Shown here: positions 49,874-58,175 of the stretch, piece after piece
How positions within the stretch are numbered: the first letter of the stretch is position 1
How the letters are laid out: each line of letters begins with the position of its first letter
Source of the DNA: Agromyces subbeticus DSM 16689
GTDB lineage: Bacteria > Actinomycetota > Actinomycetes > Actinomycetales > Microbacteriaceae
Direction of reading: 5' to 3'
Length of the DNA: 64,000 bases
Assembly: GCF_000421565.1 (NCBI RefSeq)
Contig: NZ_ATXG01000005.1
Coordinates: forward strand, 149,462 to 213,461
Made by a program: the position numbers and the translations under genes
The notes under the pieces: model-generated
What the model saw: only the letters and a program-made list of their open reading frames with translations
What the model was told of the DNA's origin: nothing
The model's database searches: none

Positions 49874-50527
49874 ATGACCGATCTCGCGAATCGCACCGTG
49901 CTCATCGCGGGAGCGACGAGCACCTCTGGTCGCGTCGTCGCCCGCGCGCTCCTCGACGCCGGGGCGCGAGTGATCGCCGTCGGCAGCGACCAGTCGCGCA
50001 TCGAGGCCCTCGAGGCCGAGCTGCCTGGCGTGGTCGGCGAGCGTGCCGACCTCACCGACGGCGACGACGTGCTCGAGCTCGCCATGCGCGTGCACGCCCG
50101 CGTCGGCGACGTCGACGGCGTCGTGCACCTCGTCGGCGGCTGGCGCGGCGGCGGCGGCATCGCCGGGCAGACCGAAGAGGACTACCGCGTGCTCGAACGC
50201 TCGTTCACGGCGCTGCGCTACGTCAGCCGCGCCTTCTGGAACGACCTCGTGGCGTCACCCGCCGGCCGCATCGCGATCGTCTCGTCGACGACCGTCGATC
50301 GCCCCACCGCGGGCGGCGCCAACTACACGGCGATCAAGGCGGCGAGCGAGTCGTGGATGCGTTCTCTCGCGCAGGGCTTCGGCAAGGCCGGCGACACCGC
50401 AGCGGCGGTCACGTTCCGCGTGCAGTCACTCGCGGGGCTTGAGGGTCGGCTCGCGGCATCCGTCGTCGACCTCTGGGGCACGGATGCCGCTGAGCTGAAC
50501 GGTGCCGTCGTCGAACTCACTGCCTGA
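49874..50527 (+). CDS. Short-chain dehydrogenase/reductase, DUF6421-associated
   Basis: 217 residues. Cofactor loop IAGATSTSGRVVARAL (a TGxxxGxG variant), VGSDQSR, DLTDGDD, VHLVGGWRGGG, catalytic Ser in IVSSTTV and YTAIKAASESW (YxxxK). GAAGAGGAGC precedes ATG 49874. Shorter than most SDRs but motifs are complete. Probably functions with the DUF6421 protein upstream. Confidence 0.88.
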   Translation: MTDLANRTVLIAGATSTSGRVVARALLDAGARVIAVGSDQSRIEALEAELPGVVGERADLTDGDDVLELAMRVHARVGDVDGVVHLVGGWRGGGGIAGQTEEDYRVLERSFTALRYVSRAFWNDLVASPAGRIAIVSSTTVDRPTAGGANYTAIKAASESWMRSLAQGFGKAGDTAAAVTFRVQSLAGLEGRLAASVVDLWGTDAAELNGAVVELTA

Positions 50528-51230
50528 GTTCGGCGGGCGGGGCCTCGGTCCCGGCCGCGGGTGCTTCGTTCTCGACCGCTGGAGCGCCGCTCTCTGCAGG
50601 GGGCGCCACGCTCTCGGCGGGCGGCGGTGCTGGCGGCGGCGGCATGCCGGAGGCCGGTGGCTGCTGATCGGCGCGAGTCGCCTCGCCGATGCATCCGTCA
50701 TCGCCGTCGCCCTCGAGCGCGAGGCGCCACGCCTGCTGCTGCTCGGTGCTGAGCCCCTCGGGCATCGCCGGGGCGGTCGAGGTGGGATTGCGCGGTTCGG
50801 TGTTCCACCACTCCCAGAAGCGGTACTCCTGGTCGGCTCCGGCCATGCACTCGCGCACGAGCTGCTGGAATGCGAGCCATGCCTGCTGCTCATCGGCGGT
50901 GGGCACGGGATCGGCCGGCGGCGGGCTGGGCGCGGGAGACGGCACCGGCGGCGCGCTCGGTGCTGGGCTCGGGCTCGCGATTGGAGGGTTCGAGTGCGTG
51001 CGCGGCAGCGGTGCCTCACCATCGTCGTCAGCACCGTCGGCCGGAACCTGCGGATCGCCCGTGGCCTCGCCCGCCTCGACCCCGAAGCCGCCGGATTCAG
51101 TCGCGACCGGCTGCGGCGACCTCGCGTCGTAGAGCACCGGTGCCCCGGTCGTCGCAACGGCGACGCCGACGAAGATCGAACCCACGAAGAGGGCCGCGAT
51201 CGCGCCACTCATGACCAGCGCCTTGCGCAT
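50517..51230 (-). CDS. Membrane-anchored or secreted protein, WEWW-domain family (paralogue 1)
   Basis: 237 residues. One N-terminal membrane helix or signal (RKALVMSGAIAALFVGSIFVGVAVA), a Pro/Ser linker, then a compact domain EQQAWLAFQQLVRECMAGADQEYRFWEWWNTEP...GLSTEQQQAWRLALEGDGDDGCIGEATR (about 140-200), and a Pro/Ala/Glu tail. Two cysteines flank the domain and may form a disulfide outside the membrane. No known family recognised. Adjacent gene 51356-51964 encodes the same domain. Confidence 0.75.
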   Translation of the reverse strand: MRKALVMSGAIAALFVGSIFVGVAVATTGAPVLYDARSPQPVATESGGFGVEAGEATGDPQVPADGADDDGEAPLPRTHSNPPIASPSPAPSAPPVPSPAPSPPPADPVPTADEQQAWLAFQQLVRECMAGADQEYRFWEWWNTEPRNPTSTAPAMPEGLSTEQQQAWRLALEGDGDDGCIGEATRADQQPPASGMPPPPAPPPAESVAPPAESGAPAVENEAPAAGTEAPPAELRQ

Positions 51231-51355
51231 CGGGCACCTCCCGCCGCGATCGGGAACGACCGCTGGCCGCTCGGGGTGTCCGATCCATGCTACATGCCCC
51301 CGAACGGGGGCTTGAAGTGCGCAACTCAGTGCGGTGAGTGGGGGACGAGCCCAGA

Positions 51356-51964
51356 TCAGTGGGTGTTGCCGGCTGCCTCGGCCGCGGCGCCCCAGCACCC
51401 CGCGTCCTGCCAGCGGTAGGCCTCGCCGCCGGGGTCATCGCCGTAGAGGGCGAAATCCCATGCGGCGCGCTCCTCACCGGAGAGATCGACGGGCATCGCC
51501 GACGTTCCGCTCCACCACTCCCAATACAGGTACTCCTGGCCCCGCTCGGCCATGCAGTCTCGGACGGTCTGCTGGAACGCGAGCCACGTCTGCTGTTCCT
51601 CGAGCGTCGGCCTCCAGTCGTCCTCGCCCTCGACCGGCACGTCGCTGGATCCGGTGTCGGCGTCGGTGTCGGCCGTCGCGTCGACGACGGCGTCTTCCGC
51701 GGATTCCGGCGGCACCGGCAACTCTGCGGGCGCCACGGCATGCGGGGCCTCGAGGATCACGGGAGCGCTCGAAGGCGCGACCCGGCGCTCCTCGTCTTCA
51801 CGCGACGTCACATCGGTGACGGCGGTCTCCCCGCCAGTGCTGCCGACAGACGCGTCGTCGACACCGGTCTCGACTCGCTGGAATGCCGACGCGGTGACGA
51901 CTCCGGCAACCAGCACCCCCGCTGCAAGAACGGCGGCTGCGCCGACCAGTGCACCTCGTCGCAT
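51356..51964 (-). CDS. Membrane-anchored or secreted protein, WEWW-domain family (paralogue 2)
   Basis: 202 residues with the same plan: signal/anchor helix (RRGALVGAAAVLAAGVLVAGVVTASA), variable acidic linker, then EQQTWLAFQQTVRDCMAERGQEYLYWEWWSGTS...SGEERAAWDFALYGDDPGGEAYRWQDAGCWG. The two conserved cysteines, the WLAFQQ and the WEWW motifs match paralogue 1, while the linkers do not. Tandem duplication followed by linker divergence. Function unknown. Confidence 0.75.
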   Translation of the reverse strand: MRRGALVGAAAVLAAGVLVAGVVTASAFQRVETGVDDASVGSTGGETAVTDVTSREDEERRVAPSSAPVILEAPHAVAPAELPVPPESAEDAVVDATADTDADTGSSDVPVEGEDDWRPTLEEQQTWLAFQQTVRDCMAERGQEYLYWEWWSGTSAMPVDLSGEERAAWDFALYGDDPGGEAYRWQDAGCWGAAAEAAGNTH

Positions 51965-52067
51965 GGCGTCCGCCTTCCTGGCATGGGTGATCGCGTGCGC
52001 ACACTGTATCGCTTCGATCGGTTCGAAGGACTGAGGGCTAGCCCTGAGACCAACCCACCACGCCGAC

Positions 52068-53399
52068 TCACCCGGCCGCCGGCCCCGCGATCTCCGACGA
52101 ACCATCGGCCGCCACGGCGTCATCGCCCGTCGCGACATCCGCCGGCGAACCCTGTCGGCGACTCAGCCAGAGGAACGGCACCGCGAGCACCTGGATGCCG
52201 CCGCTGACGAGCAGCGAACCCGGATAGCCCCAGATGTCGGCCGATCGCCCGAGCACCGGCTGGATCACGGCGCCGCCGGTGCTGCCGAGCAGCGAGTCGA
52301 ACGAGAGCACGGTTGCTCGTTGCTGCGACGGGATCATGTCGTTGAGGTAGGCCTGCTGCACGGGCCCGGCCGCGGCATCGACGAGGCCCCAGACCGTGAG
52401 CAGCACGAGGGCGATCCAGAAGTTCTGATTCACGCCGAGGGCGAGCAGCACGAGCGTCGAGACGATGAGGCTCGCGATGATGGTCGTCGTGCGCTTGCGG
52501 AACCTGCGCCGCACCCACGGCGCGGCGAGTCCGCCGATCATCTGGGACCCCGAGAGGATCGCCGCGGCGAGGCCTGCGATCGAGTACGCACCGGAGTCGC
52601 CCCAGAGCTCGACGAGGTAGGGCTGCAGCGCGTAGAAGACGTAGAAGCCGACGCCGGTCGTGAAGAACGACGCGAACATGACGTAGCGCACCGGCCTTCG
52701 CCCGAGCCCGTACTTCACCGAGGCCTGGAACACCTCCTTCGTGGCTCGCAGCGGGTGCGCGCGACCCGCCGGCGTGAAGCCGAGGTCGCGCATCACGATC
52801 GCGGCGACGACGAACATCACCACGAGGATGCCGGCGCGCACGAGGAACGGCACGCCGAGGTTCGTCGCCTGCGCGATGACGCCGCCGGCGATGGAGCCGA
52901 CGAACATCGCGGCACCCGAGAGCGCCAGGCCCCGGCCGAACACCCGCTCGAGGCCGCCGGTGTAGCCCGTCGCCGCGAGCGCGTCGACGAGCCACGCCTC
53001 GACCGCACCCGAGAAGAAGGTGAAGCCGAGGCCGAGCAGCACCGAGACGACCGCCCACATCCAGAACGGCGAGTGCGCGACCCAGAGCAGGTAGTAGAGC
53101 ACGGTCGTCGCGGCGAGCGTGACGGTGCCCAGGAGATAGGAGACGCGACGGCCCATGGTGTCGGCGACGACACCTGTGGGCACCTCGAAGATGACCATGC
53201 CCACCGAGAAGAACGCGTTCGCCGCGAACGCCTCGAGGTTGGTCAGCCCGGCGTCGAGCAGGAACAGCGTGTTCACGCCCCAGATGAACGACGCGGCGAG
53301 CGTGTTGCCGATCAGCAGGGTGAAGTACGCCGCCTGCACTCGCTGCGCCGCCGGATTCGGCGCCGGCTGCGAGGCATTGCGCTGCGCACGTTCGGCCAT
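52068..53399 (-). CDS. MFS transporter
   Basis: 443 residues, about 12 membrane helices. VFEVPTGVVADTMGRRVSYLLG-type motif (FEVPTGVVADTMGRR) after helix 2 is motif A. Likely drug or metabolite exporter. ATG at 53399 chosen over upstream frame extension. Substrate unknown. Confidence 0.9.
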   Translation of the reverse strand: MAERAQRNASQPAPNPAAQRVQAAYFTLLIGNTLAASFIWGVNTLFLLDAGLTNLEAFAANAFFSVGMVIFEVPTGVVADTMGRRVSYLLGTVTLAATTVLYYLLWVAHSPFWMWAVVSVLLGLGFTFFSGAVEAWLVDALAATGYTGGLERVFGRGLALSGAAMFVGSIAGGVIAQATNLGVPFLVRAGILVVMFVVAAIVMRDLGFTPAGRAHPLRATKEVFQASVKYGLGRRPVRYVMFASFFTTGVGFYVFYALQPYLVELWGDSGAYSIAGLAAAILSGSQMIGGLAAPWVRRRFRKRTTTIIASLIVSTLVLLALGVNQNFWIALVLLTVWGLVDAAAGPVQQAYLNDMIPSQQRATVLSFDSLLGSTGGAVIQPVLGRSADIWGYPGSLLVSGGIQVLAVPFLWLSRRQGSPADVATGDDAVAADGSSEIAGPAAG

Positions 53400-53463
53400 G
53401 TGCTCATCATGCTCGCTCCTCGGCCCGCCGCCAAGATGCAACGGCGGATGCCGCGGCAGCCGC

Positions 53464-53469
53464 TACGCT
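53464..53469 (+). promoter_or_regulatory. -10 box of leaderless holin-like gene
   Basis: TACGCT six bases before ATG 53476. Confidence 0.48.
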
Positions 53470-53475
53470 CGCGAC

Positions 53476-53871
53476 ATGGTGCGCTTCCTGATCCGCGCGG
53501 CGATCTTCCTCGGCACCGCCGCCCTCGGACTCCTCATCGCCTGGTGGCTGCTGCCCGGCTTCGACATCAACTGGGCGGGCTTCATCGTCGCGATGCTGAT
53601 CTTCGCAATCGCGCAATCGCTTCTGAGCCCGCTCATCTCCAAGCTCGCCGCCCGCCATGCTCCGGCGATCCTCGGCGGGGTCGGCCTCATCTCGACCTTC
53701 GTCGCGCTGCTGCTCGCGCACTGGATCGGCAACGGCCTGCAGATCGACGGCCTGCTCACCTGGGTGCTGGCGACCCTCATCGTGTGGCTCGTCACGGCGC
53801 TCGGCACCTGGCTGCTACCGCTCGTGTTCCTGAAGCAGCGAGCGGGCGAGCGGCGGGGCGCTCGCGCCTGA
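53476..53871 (+). CDS. Four-helix membrane protein, phage-holin superfamily IV-like
   Basis: 131 residues with four predicted membrane helices (about 5-27, 33-52, 64-84, 92-115). Resembles the mycobacterial four-TM holin family (PF04020-type), which is mostly chromosomal and not part of prophages. No phage genes are nearby. Function unknown. Confidence 0.75.
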   Translation: MVRFLIRAAIFLGTAALGLLIAWWLLPGFDINWAGFIVAMLIFAIAQSLLSPLISKLAARHAPAILGGVGLISTFVALLLAHWIGNGLQIDGLLTWVLATLIVWLVTALGTWLLPLVFLKQRAGERRGARA

Positions 53872-54023
53872 CCTCGAACGAGCGACCCGCTCACCAGAAA
53901 AGCACGCCATGGAAGCTCGATAGCGCGCATCACTGCTGAGTCGTTGCACCGGAAGCATCGGAGCTGCAGCGTTGCGCTGACGATCTCCGCCGCGCGGTGG
54001 ATTCATCGGCGTGACTCCCTCGC

Positions 54024-54029
54024 TAGCGT
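54024..54029 (+). promoter_or_regulatory. -10 box of leaderless histidine-kinase gene
   Basis: TAGCGT six bases before ATG 54036. Confidence 0.48.
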
Positions 54030-54035
54030 GGTGGC

Positions 54036-55400
54036 ATGGCCGATGCAGCAGAACCGCCCGTGGTCGAGGGCGTCGAGTGGGTTCGCCCGCGGCCGGGCCG
54101 GCGTGCGTTCCGCAATGACCTCGTGCTCGCCCTGGTGCTCGCTGCGGGCACGGTCGCGAGCACGCTGCTCTACCGCGTCACGGGCTGGGGCGAGACGACG
54201 CCGTGGTGGGCGACCGCCATCTGGATCGTCGCGGTGCCCCTGCCGCTCGCCGTGCGACGGCGCTGGCCCGAGGTCGTGGCGGTCACGATATCCGTCGCCT
54301 TCGTCGTCGGCGGTGTCGTCGAGATCGGCGAGGTCCTGTTCACCAACATCGCCCTCTTCATCGCCATCTACACGGTGGGCGCGTGGAGCCGCAGTCGGCG
54401 GCGGGCGACGATCGTGCGCGGCCTCATCGTGGTGGGCATGTTCGCGTGGCTCTTCTGGGGGCTCATCTACTTCGCGACCATCGAAGACCACCTGCCCGAC
54501 CTGTCCCGCGAGGGGGCGATCTCGCCGTACCTCGCCTACGGCCTCATCAACGTGCTCACGAACCTGCTGTACTTCGGCGGCGCATGGTACTTCGGTGATA
54601 CCGCCTACCGCTCTGCACGGTCGAGGGCCGAACTCGAGCAGCGCACGACAGAGCTCGCCTCCGAGCGGGAGCGCACCAGGGCGCAGGCCGTCGCGATCGA
54701 GCGGCTGCGCATCGCGCGCGAGCTGCACGACGTCGTGGCGCACCACGTCTCGGTGATCGGCGTGCAGGCCGGCGCCGCCCGCCGGGTGCTGGCGAAAGAC
54801 CCCGAGGCAGCGTCGACGGCGCTCTCGTCGATCGAGTCGAGCGCCCGCGACGCCGTCGACGAACTGCACGGCCTGCTCGGCACCCTTCGCGGCGATGCAG
54901 AGACCGGGTCATCCGCCGTGCTCGACGCCGCCCTGCACCGCTCGGCCGACGTCACCGACGCCGCCACCAGCACGTCGACCCGCGGCATCGAGCGTCTCGA
55001 CGAACTCGTCGCCGAGAGTTCGGCCATCGGCCTTCCGACCACGCTCGAGATCATCGGCGAGCCCGTCCCGGTCTCCGCCGTCGTCGACCTCAGCGCCTAC
55101 CGCATCGTCCAAGAGGCCCTGACGAACGTGCGCAAGCATGCCGGCGCCGCAGCGACGTCGGAGGTCCGCGTGCGCTGGGCCGATCAATCGGTCGAGGTCG
55201 AAGTGACCAACACCGGTGCCGTGCGCCGGTCACGAAGCGATTCGGCACCGGATGCCGCGAGCCGAGGTCTCGGCCAGTTGGGCATGCAGGAGCGGGTGGC
55301 GGCGGCAGGCGGCCACCTCGAACTCGGCCCACGGGCGCGGGGCGGGTACCTGGTGCGCGCGCAATTCCCGCTCCGGCGCGTCGAGGAGGTGCGCGCATGA
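54036..55400 (+). CDS. Sensor histidine kinase, NarL/HisKA_3 family
   Basis: 454 residues. Four or more membrane helices in the first 190 residues, a coiled linker (RAELEQRTTELASERERTRAQ), H-box with His231 (RIARELHDVVAHHVSVIG), N-box EALTNVRKHAG and G-box GLGQLGMQERVAAAGG. No periplasmic sensor domain, so it probably senses within the membrane. Overlaps its response-regulator gene by four bases. Confidence 0.93.
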   Translation: MADAAEPPVVEGVEWVRPRPGRRAFRNDLVLALVLAAGTVASTLLYRVTGWGETTPWWATAIWIVAVPLPLAVRRRWPEVVAVTISVAFVVGGVVEIGEVLFTNIALFIAIYTVGAWSRSRRRATIVRGLIVVGMFAWLFWGLIYFATIEDHLPDLSREGAISPYLAYGLINVLTNLLYFGGAWYFGDTAYRSARSRAELEQRTTELASERERTRAQAVAIERLRIARELHDVVAHHVSVIGVQAGAARRVLAKDPEAASTALSSIESSARDAVDELHGLLGTLRGDAETGSSAVLDAALHRSADVTDAATSTSTRGIERLDELVAESSAIGLPTTLEIIGEPVPVSAVVDLSAYRIVQEALTNVRKHAGAAATSEVRVRWADQSVEVEVTNTGAVRRSRSDSAPDAASRGLGQLGMQERVAAAGGHLELGPRARGGYLVRAQFPLRRVEEVRA

Positions 55401-56110
55401 GCATCCGCGTGCTCGTCGTCGACGACCAGAGCCTCGTGCGAGGCGGCTTCCGCACCATCCTCGACTCCGAAGACGGCATCGAGGTGGTGGGCGAAGCGGC
55501 GAACGGCGAAGACGCCATCGCCAAGGTCGCCGAGCTCTCGCCCGATGTCGTCTGCATGGACGTGCAGATGCCCGGCATGGACGGACTCGAGGCCACGCGT
55601 CGCATCACCGCCGACGCGGCATCCGGTGCGGCCGTGCTCGTGCTCACGACCTTCAACCGCGAGGACTACCTCTTCGCCGCCCTCGAGGCCGGGGCGAGCG
55701 GGTTCCTGCTGAAGAACTCGAGCCCCGAGCAGCTGATCGAGGCCGTGCAGGTCGTGGCCCGGGGCGACGCGCTGCTCTCGCCCGACGTCACGCGCCGCGT
55801 CATCGAGGCGGTCTCGGGCGCCGCGCGGGTCGAAACCCCTCCCACCCATTCACCGCGGGTTGAGGAGGCGCGCCATCGTCGTCTCGAAACCCAGCCGACC
55901 GCGCTCGACACCCTCACCGACCGCGAGCGCGAGGTGCTCGAGCATCTCGCCGCGGGAATCTCGAACGCCGAGATCGCCGAACGGCTCTGGGTCGGCGAGG
56001 CGACCGTGAAGACGCACGTGTCGAAGGTCCTCATGAAGCTCGGACTGCGCGATCGCGTGCACGCCGTGGTCTACGCCTACGAGCACGGCATCGTGCGGCC
56101 ACGCGGCTGA
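55397..56110 (+). CDS. LuxR/NarL-family response regulator with repeat-derived linker
   Basis: 237 residues. Receiver domain with Asp9, Asp10 and phospho-acceptor Asp55 (CMDVQMPG), Thr in LTTF and Lys in LLKNSS. LuxR helix-turn-helix near 172-230 (LTDREREVLEHLAAGISNAEIAERLWVGEATVKTHVSKVLMKL). The linker at about 144-166 (RVETPPTHSPRVEEARHRRLET) is encoded by a dispersed-repeat-like sequence (55827-55893), lengthening the linker beyond the usual NarL type. Partner of the kinase upstream. Confidence 0.92.
   Translation: MSIRVLVVDDQSLVRGGFRTILDSEDGIEVVGEAANGEDAIAKVAELSPDVVCMDVQMPGMDGLEATRRITADAASGAAVLVLTTFNREDYLFAALEAGASGFLLKNSSPEQLIEAVQVVARGDALLSPDVTRRVIEAVSGAARVETPPTHSPRVEEARHRRLETQPTALDTLTDREREVLEHLAAGISNAEIAERLWVGEATVKTHVSKVLMKLGLRDRVHAVVYAYEHGIVRPRG
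55827..55893. repeat. Repeat element inside the response-regulator gene
   Basis: GGGTCGAAACCCC...GGTTGAGGAGGCGCGCC...GTCGTCTCGAAACCC has the arrangement of short dispersed repeats of this family of bacteria (GGTTTCGAGACG...GCGCCTCCTCAACC). It is in frame and 67 bases long. Confidence 0.6.
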
Positions 56111-56145
56111 CGCCGTGTTGCGGACGCCTTGCGGCAGACGCTCGC

Positions 56146-56556
56146 TCAGGCCGCGTGCGGTGAGCGTTGCACGCCGGTCACACCCGGCTCCGCGGCATCC
56201 GACCCCAGCGCGACGATCGCGTTCGACGCGTCGACGTGCACGATGTGCGGGCGGAAGGTTCGGGCGGCGGCATCATCCAGCTGCCCGTACGCGATGAGGA
56301 TCACGACGTCGCCCGGGTGCACGAGGTGCGCCGCGGCTCCGTTGATGCCGAGCACTCCCGACCCCCGCTCGCCCTCGATCACGTAGGTCTCGAGGCGGGC
56401 GCCGTTGGTCACGTCGACGATCGACACCTGCTCGCCGGGCAGCAGGTCGGCGGCGTCCATGAGCTCGCGGTCGACCGTCACGGAGCCGACGTAGTGCAGG
56501 TCGGCGTGCGTCACGGTGGCGCGGTGGATCTTCGACTTCAGCATGGTGCGCAACAC
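56146..56556 (-). CDS. panD: Aspartate 1-decarboxylase
   Basis: 136 residues. Makes beta-alanine for pantothenate. Pyruvoyl enzyme that self-cleaves at Gly24-Ser25 (HYVGS), with the conserved DLHY before it. The chosen GTG at 56556 ([24 protein letters not shown]) restores canonical numbering; ATG at 56544 would remove four residues. A TAAGCT box lies seven bases upstream of the GTG, so translation is probably leaderless. The hydantoinase/carbamoyl-amidase route at 0-2.2 kb is a second potential beta-alanine source. Confidence 0.95.
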   Translation of the reverse strand: MLRTMLKSKIHRATVTHADLHYVGSVTVDRELMDAADLLPGEQVSIVDVTNGARLETYVIEGERGSGVLGINGAAAHLVHPGDVVILIAYGQLDDAAARTFRPHIVHVDASNAIVALGSDAAEPGVTGVQRSPHAA

Positions 56557-56563
56557 GGCATCC

Positions 56564-56569
56564 AGCTTA
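56564..56569 (-). promoter_or_regulatory. -10 box of leaderless panD
   Basis: TAAGCT on the minus strand, seven bases before the GTG at 56556. Confidence 0.45.
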
Positions 56570-56709
56570 CGGATGTCGCGCGAGGGGCAGGCGCCTGCAA
56601 CACGGCCCGCGCCCGAGCGCGCGGGCGCGCAGAATTCAGGAGATGTGCGGCTATGACCCCGCATGGCGACCTACAGAGCGGGATCTCCTGAATTTCTGCA
56701 GCAGCTCCC

Positions 56710-56768
56710 TTGACACCGCGCGCACTTCTGCCTAACGTAAGCAATGTATTAATTAAGGAGTTGCTTAC
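56710..56768 (+). promoter_or_regulatory. Promoter and ArsR operator
   Basis: TTGACA (56710-56715), 17-base spacer and TAACGT (56733-56738). GTAAGCAA (56737-56744) and TTGCTTAC (56761-56768) form a perfect 8-base inverted repeat with a 16-base spacer that covers the -10 end, the AAGGAG ribosome site and the base before the ATG. A bound ArsR dimer or pair would block both transcription and translation initiation. Confidence 0.75.
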
Positions 56769-57110
56769 ATGCAGAACGGGCCCGATGCGCTCAGCCTCGT
56801 GTTCCAGGCGCTCGCCGATCCGACCCGGCGCGAGATCCTCTCGCGACTTCGCGGCGGGCCGACGACCGTCGGCGAACTGGCCGAGCCCTTCGCGATGAGC
56901 CGGCCCGCTATCTCGCAGCACCTCAGGGTGCTCGAGCGCGCCGGGCTCATCGAGCGCACCGCGACGGCCCAGTGGCGCACCTGCACCCTTCGCACCGAGC
57001 CGCTCGACGAGGCATCCGCCTGGGTCGACCGGCACCGCGACGAGTGGAACGAGCGCTTCGACCTGCTCGACGAACGACTCCGCGAACTGAAAGGACAGAC
57101 GGATGCCTGA
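56769..57110 (+). CDS. ArsR-family transcriptional regulator
   Basis: 113 residues. Winged helix (LVFQALADPTRREILSRLRGGPTTVGELAEPFAMSRPAISQHLRVLERAGLI). No CxC metal-binding motif, so it is of the non-metal subgroup usually paired with SRPBCC/AHSA1 proteins, as here. It starts an operon with the next two genes and is probably self-repressed through the GTAAGCAA/TTGCTTAC site. Confidence 0.92.
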   Translation: MQNGPDALSLVFQALADPTRREILSRLRGGPTTVGELAEPFAMSRPAISQHLRVLERAGLIERTATAQWRTCTLRTEPLDEASAWVDRHRDEWNERFDLLDERLRELKGQTDA

Positions 57111-57597
57111 GCAGACCGCCGCAGCAACGAAGCAGTTCACCATCACGCGCATCTTTGACGCACCCCGCGACGTCGTGTGGCGCGCATGGACCGACCCCGA
57201 CGAGGCCGCCGTCTGGTGGCACCCCCGGGGCATCGTCACGCCGCGCGAGAGCGTCGTGCTCGACGTGCGACCCGGCGGGCGCTATCGCTACACGATGATC
57301 GCGCCCGACGGCACCGAGTATCCGACGGCCGGCGTCTATCGCGAGATCACGCCGCCCGAACGGCTCGTCATGACGTGGGGCTCGCCCGGCGACCCGGATG
57401 AGATCGCGCCGGTGCTCACGATCGAGCTCGCCGAACACGGCGAGCGCGGCGAGCAGACGCGAATGACGTTCCACGTGCTCGGCATCGAGGCCGCCCCCGG
57501 CGACGACAACGTCTACGACGGCTGGGATTCGGCCTTCGATGTGCTCGTCGAGCACCTCGACGAGCACGGGCGACTCGATGAGCAGGGGGCAAGCTGA
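57103..57597 (+). CDS. SRPBCC / AHSA1-family protein
   Basis: 164 residues. START-like ligand-binding fold: FTITRIFDAPRDVVWRAWTDPDEAAVWWHPRG, YRYTMIAPDGTEYPTAGVYREITPPERLVMTW, and the long C-terminal helix GWDSAFDVLVEHLDEH. Overlaps the ArsR gene by eight bases. Probably binds a hydrophobic ligand; the ArsR-AHSA1 pairing is common but its ligand is generally unknown. Confidence 0.9.
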   Translation: MPEQTAAATKQFTITRIFDAPRDVVWRAWTDPDEAAVWWHPRGIVTPRESVVLDVRPGGRYRYTMIAPDGTEYPTAGVYREITPPERLVMTWGSPGDPDEIAPVLTIELAEHGERGEQTRMTFHVLGIEAAPGDDNVYDGWDSAFDVLVEHLDEHGRLDEQGAS

Positions 57598-58175
57598 TGG
57601 GCCGCCTCATCATCGAGCAGATCGTGAGCATCGACGGCTACGCCGCCGAGCTCGACGGTGGCATCGACTTCTTCGACGCGCTCGTGCAGCCGGGCGAGAA
57701 CGGCGAGGTCGATTTCAACGACACCGAACAGCTCGACTACGTCTCACGGGCCGACGCGATCCTGTTCGGCGCCACCACCTATCGCATGTTCGCCGACTAC
57801 TGGCCGGGCGTCGACCCCGAGGTCGAGCGGGTCGCCGAGCTCATCGACCGGCTGCCCAAGTTCGTGATCTCGAACACGCTGACCGAAGCGCCGTGGGGCG
57901 ATGGCGAGATCGGGGTGCTGCACGGCGACGGCGTCGAGGCGACCGCGGCGCTGAAGCAGCGGTTCGACACGGTCATCGTGTGGGGCAGCCTCACGCTCAC
58001 CGATGCCCTGCTTCGCGCCGGACTCGTCGACGAGCTGCATCTGCGCGTCGTGCCGGTGCTGCTCGGCGCGGGCCGATCGTTCACCCCGGCCGAGCTCGGC
58101 GACCGCTCGATCGAACTCGACCGCGTCACGCAACGGCCGGGCGGCGTCGTCAGCCTCCGCTACGTCGTGCGCTGA
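57597..58175 (+). CDS. Dihydrofolate-reductase-like (RibD C-terminal) family protein
   Basis: 192 residues. GRLIIEQIVSIDGYAAELDGGIDFFDAL, ILFGATTYRMFADYWPG, VIWGSLTLTDALLRAGLVDELHLRVVPVLLGAGRSFTP fit the DHFR/RibD-C family of NADPH-binding proteins. TGATG overlap with the AHSA1 gene marks the third operon gene. Reaction unknown. Confidence 0.88.
   Translation: MGRLIIEQIVSIDGYAAELDGGIDFFDALVQPGENGEVDFNDTEQLDYVSRADAILFGATTYRMFADYWPGVDPEVERVAELIDRLPKFVISNTLTEAPWGDGEIGVLHGDGVEATAALKQRFDTVIVWGSLTLTDALLRAGLVDELHLRVVPVLLGAGRSFTPAELGDRSIELDRVTQRPGGVVSLRYVVR

Noticed and set aside
53476..53871. Prophage holin
   Set aside because: The holin-like family is chromosomal in actinobacteria, and no lysin, portal, capsid or integrase gene is nearby.
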